Positions 40,345-52,298 of a stretch of 64,000 nucleotides of DNA are shown one piece after another (position 1 is the first letter of the stretch; each line of letters starts with the position of its first letter). A model generated the notes under the pieces. It searched no databases. It was not told where the DNA came from and saw only the letters and a program-made list of their open reading frames with translations. This stretch comes from Ptychodera flava (Eukaryota; Hemichordata; Enteropneusta; Ptychoderidae), in assembly GCF_041260155.1 (NCBI RefSeq), contig NC_091938.1, forward strand, positions 13,793,428 to 13,857,427, given 5' to 3'. The position numbers were made by a program, and so were the translations under genes.

Positions 40345-40704
40345 CTAACGTACAACATATATGCACAGACTAGAATGAAGGTAACATATTCAGTGTACAT
40401 TCAAAAACTGCCACAACACAAAAAATCACGATTGACATACAATGTATGTTCTGTCCTGTTAGGGCTGTTTTTTTCTTGGCAGCCACCAGTCTGTGCTAAG
40501 CTTTAAGTCTCTGATAATCGTTGCAGTTCAAAGTAAACTTTTAGCGATTTAAAGTATGTTTTAAAATTTGTCAACCACTTAAATGGCAATTTGCAATAAT
40601 TTCCGTATTATGTGGAACATGAATTCTGTCAATGGAAGCTCAAAACTCACCTTGCTGTTCTGGCCGATGTCAATGCGTCATTTGCCCATCAAAATCATGT
40701 ATTT

Positions 40705-40860
40705 TTAAGGGGTTGCTGCACTCAACACAGCGTATTTTGCTCAAAAATCACTTTTTTGCAAATATTTATTCAATTTCATCTAATTTTTTTACTCAAGCTT
40801 AAAATATTGGTTGGGCTCACCTTTAACTTCTCAAGCAGTCATAAGTTGCATGATAAAGAA
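40705..40860. repeat. Dispersed repeat, copy 1 (copy 2 at 60630-60790)
   Basis: Both copies share GCGTATTT(T/C)GCTCAAAA, then AATATT(T)ATTCAATT and AAATATTGGTTGGG(C/T)TCACCTTT in the same order. Non-coding. Confidence 0.65.
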
Positions 40861-41049
40861 GAGTTAATGTATGCAAATCACCCGATTTCCTGTCTCCTCT
40901 TTTTTCCCTATTTCAAGATTTCTAAAGAATTTACAATAACACCACTCTGGCTATGTCAAATTTTCTGAAATTTTCACATCATGTTCTTGAAATGCTATAT
41001 AACAAAACTATTATTTTGTTTGGCAATAACTTTCTTACTTTCTTATGCT

Positions 41050-42830
41050 CTCTGTTTTTCATAATATCTCTATTCACATGATTACTTCACCAGTGAAGTG
41101 CAGCTGACTTGTTTGACAATGAGAGAGCAAGCTGTAAACTCTGTAGCTGGCCATTCTGTCCGATGTCAATGTGTCATTTGCTTATCATAAATTTGCGTTG
41201 TTCAAAGATTATTTGTTGGCATTGAGTTTGGCGTTTTTACATGTGTTGCTTGTATTACAATTCTTTCACTTCATGCTCTTTATTTTCCAGGTAAATTTTG
41301 AATGTGGCATTATTCCAAACAGACAGACATGATCTGGCCTGTCTGACATTAGAGCTGATAAACGTGCCTGGTATATGCCTGAGCAGTTCACAAAGCACAG
41401 TTATGAACTGTTTGGTCTGTGCCAGGCACTCATACTTTGTTTCTATGGCAACAAAGTAGAGTTTGCACAGAACATAGCAACTAATGAAGGCATGGTTGTC
41501 GCTGTTTTGAAGCTACATTTCTTACAAGTCAAATATTAACAAAGTTTATGTCAAGACATGTCACGCACTGTATACTAATGATAATTAAAATATTGTCATA
41601 GTCATTCAGAAATTGTTAGATTTTCAATATGTCAATTGCTAGTGCATACCGTAAATAAGTGATACAAGCATGACACAAACATCTGGAGAAGATAAGCCAC
41701 ATAACTGACAGGGCTAGTGGTACCCCTCCGTTTTTCATAATACCAAAATGTCCACAGGCAAGATTACTTGTCTGCGCAGTGTGGCTGACCTGTGTGGCTT
41801 TAGTAAGTGATACAAAAATACTACAAAGCAAGCTCACACATTGGCACCTGGCCAAGTCTGCTCAATGTCACCGCGTCAGTTGCACATCAAAATCATGTAT
41901 TTTCTCATTCTTGAAGACTTTTTGTGTTTTACCGGTGTTGTGTGTATTTAAGACCTTTCACTTTTTGTTCTTTCATTTCCAGGTATTTGTCGGTGCTAAC
42001 ATGCATTTACGATCTGGCCTGTCTGATATCAGAGCTGATAAAGCATGCCTGTTAGATGCCCTAACAGTTCACAAAGTTCAGCTATGAATTGCTTGGTCTA
42101 TGCCAGGTCACTTAGAAAGTTTCCATGGAAAAATAGCAGTGTTTGCATAAAGTCTGCAAATAATGACCAAGTGCCCTAACTAACCGGATATGGACTTTGG
42201 TGACTATACAATGTAAAAGTGTCATTTAAAAAATGTCAAATTTGCAGTATGAAGAACAACACAGAAATCAACAGTCAAACAAGAATCAGTGATATGCCAA
42301 TCCAAATCCTAGCTTTTATACATGCATCAGTACTACAGTTCACTGAGTATCCTAAACCAAACAGCATTTCACTCCACTTAGTGGTCATAGTAGTTTAAAG
42401 TAATTTAAATGTCTTTGTGATAGTTATAAAGCTGACCCTAGGGCTTACTGCTTTGAAATTGGGAAGGTTTACTTCACATTGCAGTAATTATCAGTGACTT
42501 TAAACTTGTCAAAGACTGACAGCCATCATAAAAACCTCCCTTCAAAGCAGGCTTTGCTCATGTTGCACATCAACCGGTTAAACTTGGAATTCAAGTGAAC
42601 CATAGAATAAACAGAATCATATGCACGAACACAATACCGGCCAGTATGCGTGTGTACACTGTAAGTTTGTTTGCAATGCCATCACATGATCTCTTTGGCA
42701 TACAGAGTCTGTTGAACACACAGGGAGTGTATGCTTTTATTCCAGAGTAGAACTGATGCACACTTATATGCACAGAATAAAATAAATGATTGAGTGTACA
42801 TTCTAAAACTTACCACAACACAAGTCACAT
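41050..42830. repeat. Duplicated block 2 (partner: 36180-40440)
   Basis: It carries the block landmarks at 41140 (GTAAACTCTG...GATGTCAATGTG), the GAACTGTTTGGT-type module at about 41400 and 42080, AACAGTCAAAC at 42270 and TCTGTTGAACACAC at 42709, without the two insertions of block 1. The offset between matching modules is about 3.7 kb. Confidence 0.7.
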
Positions 42831-43039
42831 ACTTTTCTTGTAGTAATACAGGTTATAATAGTTCTTGTACTGTGAAAAGGAATATCAAGTTGACACACAC
42901 AAGGGAGAAGAAAAAGAAGAAAAAACTTATATAGTCTTAAAAACTGTCCCCATATCTTAAGATGAGAGTTCAACTTATTCTCTTTGTTAGCAATATGAAA
43001 TTTCAAGTTTTTAATATTTTGCATATACTGTTTGAAAGC

Positions 43040-44745
43040 ACCCACAAACTGAAATGCTCACGTGTTTCATTATATATTGCAGTTATGTGTAAATTTAAAC
43101 CTTTGCCACATGTTTGCAACTTCATTGAAAGTGTTATGATCAACATAATGAACAATATTCACCACAGATTAATTCTAAAGGTCATTAAGTATACAAATAT
43201 GTAATTAGCTGAAATAAAAATACTAAATTCTTTGACTGCTGTCATTGTATCACCACTTTATATAGCAAGCATAATTGCCTTTGGTCAAGTCCTTCAAGCT
43301 ATATATGCCAAACTGTGAAAGCTCATTAGATATGCAAATTATAAATTAGCTGACATGAAAATGCGAAATGACTTTCAATATTGTTTTAACCTGGTATAAT
43401 CATCAATGTACATAGCATATTTTGCCAACTTTGATAAAGTAAATCCCAGTATATATCCCTAATTAGGAAAGTTCATTCAATATGCAAATAAGGAATTGAC
43501 AGAAATTATCTCATTAAATATGCAAAATTAGGAATTGGCTGAAGTAAAAATGTTTAATGACTTTCAATAATGTTGTATCATAGTATCTATAATGTACATA
43601 GCAAGTTTCGTCAACTTTGATCTGGTCAATTCAGATGTATATCTCTAAATAGGAAAGTTCATTAAATATGCAAATAATTGGCTGAAGTAAACATGCTTAC
43701 CCTTTCAATAATGTTATATCATAGTATCTTTAATTTACGTAGCATAGTATCATCAATTTTGGTCAAGTCAATTCAAATATATATCCCTAATTAGGAAAGT
43801 ATATTGAAGGTACAATGATTTAACATTATTGAATCATTAAGCATTTTCACTTCAGCCAACTCCTAATTTGCATATTTAATGAACTTTTGAAATTAGGGAT
43901 ATGTATCTGAATTGACTTCACCAAAATTGATGACACTTACTATGTACATTGAAGATACGATGATATAACATTATTGAAAATCGTTAAGCAGTTTTACGTC
44001 AGCAAATTCCTTATTTGCTTATTTAATAAACTTTCCTAATTAGGGATATATATCTGAATTGACTTGACCAAAGTTGATGAATCTTGCTACATATATTGAA
44101 GATACTATAAAACAACATTATTGAAAGTCATTAAGCTTTTTTACTTCAGCCAATTCCTAATTTGCATATTTAATGAACTTTCCTAATTAGGGATATTTAT
44201 CTGTATTGACTAGACCAAATTTGACGAAACTTGCTATGTACATTAAAGATACTATGATACAACATTATTGAAAGTCATTAAACATTTTTACTTCAGCCAA
44301 TTCCTAATTTGCATATTTAATGAACTTTCCTAATTAGGGATATATATTGAGATTTACTTGGTCAAAGTTGGCAAAACATGCTGTATACATCGATGAAACC
44401 AGGCTAAAACAATATTGAAAGTCATTTCGCATTTTCATGTCAGTTAATTTATAATTTGCATATCTAATGAGCTTTCACAGTTTGGCATATATGGCTTGAA
44501 GGACTTGACCAAAGGCAATTACACTTGCTATATAAAGTGGTGATACAAAGACAGCAATCAAAGAAATTTGGTATTTTTAATTCAGCTAATTACATATTTG
44601 CATATACTTAATGATTTTTGGAATTATACTGTGATGAATATAGTTCTTGGTGTTCATAATAATTTCAATGAAGTTGCAAACTTGTGGCAAAAGTTTCAAT
44701 TTACAGACCACTGCAATAGATACTGAAACATGTGAGCATTTTCAT
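43040..44745. repeat. Long imperfect inverted repeat made of ~145-bp tandem units
   Basis: The left arm (from about 43050, AAACTGAAATGCTCACGTG) is matched in reverse complement by the right arm (to about 44745, CATGTGAGCATTTTCATTTC). The outer arms share segments such as TATATAGCAAG, TTGCCTTTGGTCAAGTCCTT and AAACTGTGAAAGCTCATTAG. Towards the centre (about 43810-43890) each arm is a series of tandem units with TAATTAGGAAAGTTCATTAA, oriented forward in the left arm and reversed in the right (right-arm spacing 143, 151 and 147 bp). Arms look about 85-90 % alike by eye. Confidence 0.85.
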
Positions 44746-44759
44746 TTCATATATGGTTA

Positions 44760-46102
44760 GTCCCAGGTATTCCTGAACATTTTTTGCTTTTACCTGCATA
44801 GTTTGTATCAAAATTCTTTTGCTTTGTTCTTTTTTTTCAGTTCCAGATATTTATGAATGTGATATCATTCCAAAGTTTATCTGATATTAATCATATTGCC
44901 TGTCTGATATCAGAGTTGGTAATGATGGTATGTACCCTAAGTGTGAACCATTTGATCAAGGCGGGTCCTCTGACCCTCTTTCCATGCATGGCAACACACA
45001 GGATTGAGATCAAAAGTATGATTAATAATGATACATTAGTGATTTACAATGTAAAATTAACATACTTAATTGTGGCAAACAATGTTGAAACATGCTGAAA
45101 AACAGGGTGAAAAAGTGCTTCAATACCACCTATTAATAGCAGATAAAGAAAAGCAAAATATTTTATTGTAACAATCAAAATACATGCTCATTAGGTAGTG
45201 ACTATTTTCATTTACATATGTTGGTGTATTGCTATAAAACTCACACATGTCAATATAGTTCATGGTTGACTGGAAAAAGGGATTTTATTTTTATGCAATT
45301 TATCCTTTCATGAAGTGCATTATACAGACTTCAGCTGTGGAGAAATACAATTAAGAAAACACTGCAAACACAGCAAAATGACATATACACCAAGATCAAA
45401 TATTGATTGAAGTGTCATTGCAAGTTTTACAACAGTTAAAAAAACATTGCAAGGTTACCAGAGTTTGATTTATGGGATTTATTGGCTGGGTAAATTTTAA
45501 CAACCAGATGATTCTTTATCCAATGAAAAACTACAAAGGGAAAAATATAAGTGTAATTTACAATGGAAGGCTACACAATATTGTAAAAAACAGGTCAAAT
45601 TTAGAGCTTACATATAATGGTCTTCTACACACTAAAAACATACGTAATACCATTCCATCACAAATGAAATACGAAATAGCTCTTAAAGCCCGATGCGGAC
45701 TTAATCCACAAATCTAGCAACATATTTGTGTAACAATTGCAATTTCAAAGGAGAACAAAACTAAAAAAGACAGAAACACCTCATAATCTTCTTAACACCA
45801 TAGTTAATCTCGATCCCGGGCCTTTTCGAACTGGGGTTTACCAGCACAAATAATATTCCAGATAAGTCAAAAATGAGAAGATTTGCCAGCAGTATGTTTG
45901 AAGTAAAAGTGCAAGCTACAAATATTCTCTGTGCTTCAGTATTGATTAAGAAATGTTACAGGCATAAACAAATCTGCTTATTATCCCTCCCCTAAGGAGT
46001 CCTGAACAAAAACACAATACATATTTACAGGTCAGAGTACGAACTATGTGAGTATGATTATATGCACAAGGACAGTGCTCTTTACCATCTTACTCAACAA
46101 AC
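44760..46102. repeat. Cassette flank, copy 1 (copy 2 at 60975-62324)
   Basis: Shared landmarks in order: TTCCTGAACATTTTTTG, TTTTGCTTTGTTC, GAACCATTTG, CCCTCTTTCCATG, TATTTTATTGTAACA, GTGTATTGCTATA, GCAAACACAGCAAAA, TATAGAAATACAA-like tails and GTGCTTCA/ATATTGATT. It lies downstream of TRIM gene A, as copy 2 lies downstream of gene C. Non-coding. Confidence 0.72.
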
Positions 46103-47060
46103 AACTTCACACAGCAGTTGCCATGTCAACAACTATAGAAATAACGGACGACACGCTGACCATAAAGCTTATTTATAAGCAAGGGTGAGAGGGAAGTCAT
46201 AAATTAACAGGCGAGGCTTGGCGAACCCGTTAATTTGGCTTTCCTCTCGCCTGCACCCATAAATAAATGATAATGGTCAGGATGGAGTCTGTTAATTCCA
46301 TTATATTATCAACGAACCCCGAAAAACCATCAAAATTTATGAAAATTTCCCGTGCGAACGACAATGGGGCCCCAGAACCTGTCAGTGAGTAGTGCGCGCG
46401 CTGCAAAAATTTTGCAAATCCGGAGATTTGTTTGAAAAAAACGTCTAAACTTGGCCCACAAATGCTCCATTTTATTTTGTGGTTGATTATGATCTTTGTA
46501 CAAATCACAATTTTCGTTTTAGCCGTAAAGTTACTATGTTTATGATATTATTCATATTCACGGGCATGTAAACAAACCATTACTGTGTATTTGTGGGCAG
46601 TCACGTGGTTCAGCTCGACCAATTAAAATGCGATGGACACGGAATGGTAATATAATACTATTTAATGGGTGCTCCATCAATGACCGACAAACCTACAGGA
46701 TACATCAGATTCCATAGTTTCAAAGACATTACCATGAACATCATATTTGATAACATTGTCATTATCACATAGTTACATAGATAAACTCTGTGAAATTTCA
46801 ACCCTATGAAAACTAAGCTTTTAAGATGTTTTTCCAAATTTACATAAGTACCTATTATGCTCATCAAACATCTTTATCATTGACCACAATATGATACTTG
46901 TATTTCTTCTTGTTATAGAAGACATAACAGTTCAGAGTACCCTTGATTGAAAATGACGCAACATTGGACCCATCCTTTCTGAAGATTGTGTTGCTCTCGG
47001 ACAAACTATCATCTGCTATGTAAACATCCCCAGTAAATGCAAATGAAAATTAAAACAAAT
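46103..47060 (-). pseudogene. Decayed NHL-repeat fragment (TRIM type), split by an insertion
   Basis: On the minus strand, 47050-46890 translates to a typical NHL stretch (TGDVYIADD, then FRKDGSNVASFSIKG), and 46800-46665 to the last NHL blade in shifting frames (VYLCN, MYPVGLSVIDGAP). 46136-46103 matches the TRIM C-terminus. Frameshifts and gaps make it non-functional. A 520-bp insertion (46137-46656) separates the last two parts. The same fragment sits downstream of TRIM gene C (62325-62760). Confidence 0.75.
46137..46656. mobile_element. 520-bp insertion with ACTAT duplication
   Basis: Compared with the fragment at 62325-62760, this copy has 520 extra bases flanked by ACTAT (46132-46136 and 46657-46661). 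Inside is an imperfect stem (GGGTGAGAGGGAAGTCATAA... pairing with the region near 46240-46257). No coding frame and no clear terminal inverted repeat. Confidence 0.55.
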
Positions 47061-47161
47061 TAGTTGCTCCATCATCGAAAAACAGGTCTCTTTCATCATT
47101 GCATGTTCAGCAATTAAAAATGTTGTCCGATCTGTTTTTTTCTTATGAGACACCTTACTTA

Positions 47162-49368
47162 TCATTCTACAAACATTTTCAAGCAACAATTATCACGGTC
47201 CACTACAACTATTTTCAGTGATTCTCCACCGACTGCCAAACTCACAGGATATTTTATCCTCTCTTTAATTTCTATAGAAGCCAAGACTACACCATGGAAG
47301 TCATATTTGATAATGCTATTATTGTTGCATGCATAGACATATTCATCGTAAACAACAATTCCCTTCTCTCTCCTTTCTCCGTCACCTTCAGTAGATGTAC
47401 TACCAAATCTGCCCAAATATTTGCCATGACTGTGAAACATCTGAATGTAACCTTCTGTGGTATTCTTGTTGACAGCGAATATCATTCCTGTTCTACTGAT
47501 GGCTATTGAAGAAATAATACTGAGTATATCCTTTAGTGAAAATGACCTGACATAAGACCCATTCTTTGGAAAAACCTTTATCTTTTGAAATAAAACACAT
47601 CTATCTACAATGTAAACATCCCCATTAAGTGGATGGATGGCAATGTACACTGGATAACTTAACTTTCCCTGGCCAAAACAATCTATCAAATTTCCATCCA
47701 TATCACTGACAACCACCTGTCTGTTACCCTCGTCTAAACTGTAGTATAAGTGGTTTTCCTCTGAAACAACTACATCTGTTGGGTGGAAAGGCTTCTTGAA
47801 GTGTATATATTCTATGACTTTCTTACAGTTACCATCTGTGTCAAATACTTGTAATCTGTCGTTACCAGAGTCGGCTGTCACTATGTCTCCATCTCTATTA
47901 ATACTAACACCTAATGGCCACAAGAGCTCCCCTTTCTGGGTACCGTTTTTTCCAAGCACCTTTATAAGACCTGTGATGGCTGGAATTTCAATTGGTGTAC
48001 CCTCTATGGCCTTTCCATTAACCATTGCAGTGATAGTGTATCGACCAGCCATGCCAGCAACGGTTGACAATCTGTACGTTCCATCTCTGGCATCATGGAC
48101 TTTCATATTTTCAGATGATCCATCTGGTTTCTTTACGGTGCCACTGATATTTCCATGCACCTTGATATTTTCCCAGTGGAATCTGTTGTTACCAAAAGGT
48201 CTATGACTTCTCCCTTTAGTACTTGCTTTGGTATGTTTTCCACTTTGCACCGAGATATGTGTACATCAGATATCAGCTGCCCCAACATCTGATGTACCGG
48301 CATATCTTTCTCTGTGGGCTTGAAATGCACAATCTCAGCCTGAAAGGGACGCACTGATTCTGAAGACAGTATTCTTTCAATTTGCTGAGTCGTTTCTTGC
48401 TTTGTGGAGAGCAGCTGAGCAGCATTTCCATGGGACATAAGCTTTTTCAAGTAACTTAAGGTGCTGCTGATCATGTCAAGCTCCATTTCTATCTCACTGA
48501 TATTGGCATCGACATCTTTTACTTGAAAGTCATAATGTTCCCGTATTTCAGCTCTAAGCTCCTCTTCATCACGTCTGACCTGCTGCTTGACCATTTCCGC
48601 CCTATTCTTCAACTGCTTTCCTGCTTCTTTGTCTTTTTCTTGGAGTAGAGAACAAGTGTGTGTTGAGGCTTTGTATCTAGACTCAACATCACGATTTTTC
48701 AGTTCCATTTTGCTAAGTATTTTTGATTTGATATTTGCCAGATACTCATCTGCTGCAGTGTTCAAATCTCTATGTACATGTCGTGGTATGCGATGATTGA
48801 CGATCGTGCAGTCGGTACAGACAGGCACCTGACAGGTGTCACAATAGAATCTGACCTCCTTGTCAGGGTGCACATTACAGTGAACTGATTTGTTTGTCAT
48901 GTTATCAGTGTCGTTGGACTTTGTAACTGATAATTCGCCAATTGGTAGGATCTGATGTGATCTTGTTACTGCGATGTTTTTGTGGATTTTTACACATGGC
49001 TGACAGAGATATTGAGAGCATTCTACACACCTCATTACTGCATCTTTTTCTTGACAGCTTTCACACATTGCAGCAGGTTTCTGTTCTCCTTTCACTCGGG
49101 CCTGAAAATCTTCAATGACACCAGTAATGAAAATGTTGTTTTTTAGTGCCCGCACTCCGCCATGAGGGAGTGGACATGAAGCTTTACAGGTTGGGCAGTT
49201 TAAGACACCTTGATTCTCCACCAAAGTGAGAAGGCACTGCTCACAAAATGTGTGCAAGCAGGGTAGGCTTTTCGGCTTCTTGTATCTTTCAAAGCAAATG
49301 ACACACGTAAGGAAATCCTTTTCTATCTGGTTTAGGACTTTCCTAACACTTGCTGTTGCTGCCGCCAT
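47162..49368 (-). pseudogene. TRIM/NHL gene A: full length with one frameshift
   Basis: Minus strand, intronless. The ATG at 49368 (MAAATASV) begins a RING (CVICFERY...C-x-H-x3-C-x2-C...CPTC), two B-boxes (CESCQEKDAVMRCVEC; CNVHPDKEVRFYCDTCQVPVC), a coiled coil and the start of a filamin repeat (ENIPKQVLKGEVIDLL). Near 48167-48175, at GGGAAAA, the frame shifts by one base: gene C has GGGGAAAAAATC where A has GGGAAAATATC. The other frame then carries the rest of the filamin repeat (TVKKPDGSSENMKVHDARDGTYRL) and the NHL propeller to CCLKMFVE-stop at 47162. Apart from this single shift the gene is open throughout (about 735 codons), so it is either a very young pseudogene or carries a base error. 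Architecture is that of TRIM2/TRIM3/TRIM71, RING E3 ligases whose NHL propeller binds RNA or protein. Confidence 0.85.
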
Positions 49369-49559
49369 TTTGCTGTTCAGTGACCGTCCTGGCTACTTCA
49401 AATACTTGTAGTCAACAAGGATACAATGAAAAGGCCCCCTAGGTGACAAGTGGGAAATCCTAGAAGTGGCTGTCACGTCATTGACATCAAGTATGCAGAT
49501 GACAGGAAATCAAGCCAAGTGGGCTGCATATCGGGCACATTATCAAAGTTTTAAAAAAG

Positions 49560-50335
49560 AAAAATATTTTTGAAAATAATAATAATGGTTTATTTTTCAC
49601 CCAATGGTGACCAATTGGTCAGATTGACGGGGATTACATGACTTGGAAAAAAATTAAAAGTGAAAAAATAACAAAGGCGAAAAGTTTACTAAAATCATAC
49701 ATAAAAAGCAAAAGTAATCTTTAAAAGCAAGTAAAAAAAACAAACAACAATATAAAATGACCAAGGACAACAATACAAAATAAAACTGGTCAAGTGAAAT
49801 GAATAGGTACAGGGAGACAACATAAAACTGATAACATAATAAACAAATCTAAACTTAATAGAAGGACACTGTAAACAACTGGACTGATTTCCTTACATTT
49901 GGTTCTGCATCTAAATGTCACTCTTTTACTAAAACGGGTGTCATATATGTGGTGCGTTACATCAGGAAGTAAAAAGTGCAGTTTGCTATCAGGGTTAAAA
50001 ATACTAGACGCATATTTCTTGCAAACGAGCAGGCGTCTTGCTTCAAGCGTTTCCATATTCATCAATTTGAGGGCTTCTCTGTAGGGTGTGAACGGATAAA
50101 TAATCCTTACAGCTCTTTTCTGGACACTTTCAATGGTGGACTTAAGCTTATCTGAAAGTCCTCCTTGCCATACTACTGTGGAAAATTCAAGACAGGAACG
50201 TACTAATGAGATGTAGATTAATTTAAGGTCATTAGCACTGGCTCCATACCTACTCAAATCGCGCACAATATGAAGACGCAGAGAAGCTTTGGTTACTAAT
50301 TCGTCAATATGTAAAACGATAAAACATGGCAATGG
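49560..50335 (-). mobile_element. LINE (non-LTR retrotransposon) 3' end remnant
   Basis: A minus-strand frame (about 50330-49850) encodes the C-terminal region downstream of a reverse transcriptase: RYGASANDLKLIYISLVRSC, LEFSTVVWQGGLSDKLKSTI, ESVQKRAVRIIYP. This is the conserved tail of Jockey/CR1/RTE-type ORF2 proteins. It is followed by a 3' UTR with AATAAA (TTTATT near 49589 on plus), as expected at a LINE 3' end. The reverse transcriptase core, endonuclease and ORF1 are missing: a typical 5'-truncated copy. Confidence 0.8.
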
Positions 50336-50350
50336 TTGCTAGTCATCAGA

Positions 50351-50538
50351 TCAGACCAACACTTCGTAAGAGCCAATATGCTCCTTATGACAAGATTTAA
50401 AACAAAAACTGATTTTGTGAAAACAGTTTAATAGCTTCTCTTTCACATTGAAAGGATCCATTGTAAGCGGATTCCATATTCTTTTATTATCGGTATTGAG
50501 GTACATATGTTCCAGCTTTGACAGTAGCTGAGCCTTAA
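50351..50538 (-). other. Short open minus-strand stretch, unassigned
   Basis: About 60 codons stay open (LEHMYLNTDNKRIWNPLTMD...) between the LINE tail and the next element. It looks protein-like but I do not recognise a family. It may be a fragment of another element. Confidence 0.25.
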
Positions 50539-52298
50539 GGGAGCGTTCAGTTATTAAGGCCAGCGGTGGGCTGGCAAATTCTTCCTGCGCATCAGTCAAA
50601 ATAAGTTAACCCCCCTACCCATTGCACCAAAAAATTGATGACCCCCCTTTTAAGATGACAAAAATTTCATGACCCCCCCCCCCCCCTAACATTGCTTGAG
50701 TTATTAAGCTGCACACACATACACCTCTTGAGGTGGGGGCGATAGAATCCCAAAAAAAGATTCTAAGATTTTTTCAAATGAATGATCCTCCTTACAAACT
50801 CACAAGGTGTGAATGTTCAAATTTCCCCTTCTGACTTGCTATAATTCTGAAATTACCCTCAAAGGGATTGGACAGAAATGACAGGTGGATCGCAATATTT
50901 TTGTGCAAGCAAGCAAGCATGTACATAATGATATTTGGATGTAATTGATAATCAGCTGTTGATAATGTTGATTCACTATACATGGCAGTCTATGAGAAAA
51001 CTATGTAATACTTTTTCAATACAAAACTATATCTATACATTTACAGATATCTGATAATTGACATAAAAGTACTTAATTGGAATAGGGTTGTTACAACTGG
51101 TATGTGGACAAAAAATTTAACTTTAGAATTTCACCAAAAATGTTCATCCACTATACATGGGAGTCTATGATAAAATTGTGAATAATTTTTTCCAATGAAA
51201 AACTTGCTATACTTGTGCATATACAGACGTAGAATAATTAACATAATTGTACTTGATTAGAATATGATGGTTAAAGGTGCATATTATGTGTACAAGAAAT
51301 CTGATTTTGGAATTTCACTGAAAATGTCCATCCACTATACATGGGAGTCTATGAGGAAACTATGAATAATTTTTTTCAAATACAAAAATAGGTAAATCTG
51401 TGTATTTATGTACTCTCTATTATTAATATTAATGTACTTGATTAGACTAGGGTAGTTACAAATGGATATGTGTGCAAGAAATTGGATTTTAGAATTTCAC
51501 CGAAATGTTGAATCACCATACAATTGGTAGTCTATGAGGAAACTATGAATAATTTTTTTCCAATTCAAAACTATCAAAATCTGTATTTATGGACGTTTGA
51601 TAATTCATTTTAAAGTACTTAGTTAGACTAGGATGGTTAAAGGTTGATATGTGTGCAAAAAATTGGATTTTGGAATTTCACCAAAATGTTGATTCACTAT
51701 ACATTGGAGTCTATGAGAAAACTATGAATAATTTTTTTACAATGCTAGACTTAATTAATTTGCTTTTATAGGTGTTTGATAATTGATACAAATGTACTTG
51801 ATTCAAATAGGGTATTTGAAAGTTCAGATGTTGACCACAACTATGATAATGGAATTTCACCTAAAAGTATAATTTCTCTTTTCATGGACTAGTAGTTTAC
51901 AGGTAACTGTTAAATAATTTTCCTGACAAAATTTGCTATATCTATAATATGCAAGTAATAGGAATTGTTCATTGCCCTAAGTGAGTTTGATTTACAATAA
52001 GACAAGCCTCAGAGTTGCCAAGTCAAGATGTTCATGTGACAGATATTATACTTTTGTTCAGATTTACAGTTAAATGACTTCAGAGAATGAAATCATGCAG
52101 CGAATCATTTTCATCTCTCAGAATATTTCTGAACAGTGAAACTGCTTTTTGACAGGACGGATACTTATGAAAATTAAGTGACCCCCTTCTGAGCTGTTAG
52201 CAAAATACAGGAACCCCCCCCCCTTGCAGTTTTCAAATTTAAGGTGACCCTCCTGGATTTTGCCGGCCCATCCCCGGCCGTAATAACTGAACGCTCCC
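50539..52298. mobile_element. 1.76-kb non-autonomous DNA transposon with GGGAGCGTTCAG ends
   Basis: Ends are complementary over about 45 bp with some mismatches (left GGGAGCGTTCAGTTATTAAG, right end ATAACTGAACGCTCCC). C or G runs lie just inside each end (around 50663 and 52217), as in the element at 38995-40344. No transposase frame. The middle is a tandem repeat (50960-51900). Target duplication unclear. Confidence 0.75.
50960..51900. repeat. Tandem repeat of ~180-bp units inside a transposon
   Basis: The motif CACTATACATGG(G)AGTCTATGA, followed by AAACTATGAATAATTTTTT and later GTACTTGATTAGA, recurs near 50975, 51150, 51335, 51515 and 51690, with a worn sixth copy near 51880. Confidence 0.85.

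Larger units (their letters stand above)
36180..40440. repeat. Duplicated block 1 (partner: 41050-42830), with two insertions
   Basis: Several landmarks occur in the same order in both blocks: GCAAACTCTG followed by the CCATTCTG...GATGTCAATGTGTCATTTGC segment, two copies of the GAACTGTTTGGT...GTTTGCA module (near 37700 and 38385), AACAGTCAAAC (38541) and TCTGTTGAACACAC (38950). Block 1 is longer because it contains a minisatellite (about 36400-36945) and a 1.35-kb transposon (38995-40344). The copies are clearly diverged by eye. Confidence 0.7.

Noticed and set aside
43040-44745. Octamer-like ATTTGCAT in each unit of the long inverted repeat as POU-factor sites
   Set aside because: The motif is short, AT-rich and repeated only because the unit is repeated; no other regulatory context.
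45472-45717. An 81-codon plus-strand frame
   Set aside because: The matching flank downstream of gene C has no open frame at the same place, so it is not conserved as coding.
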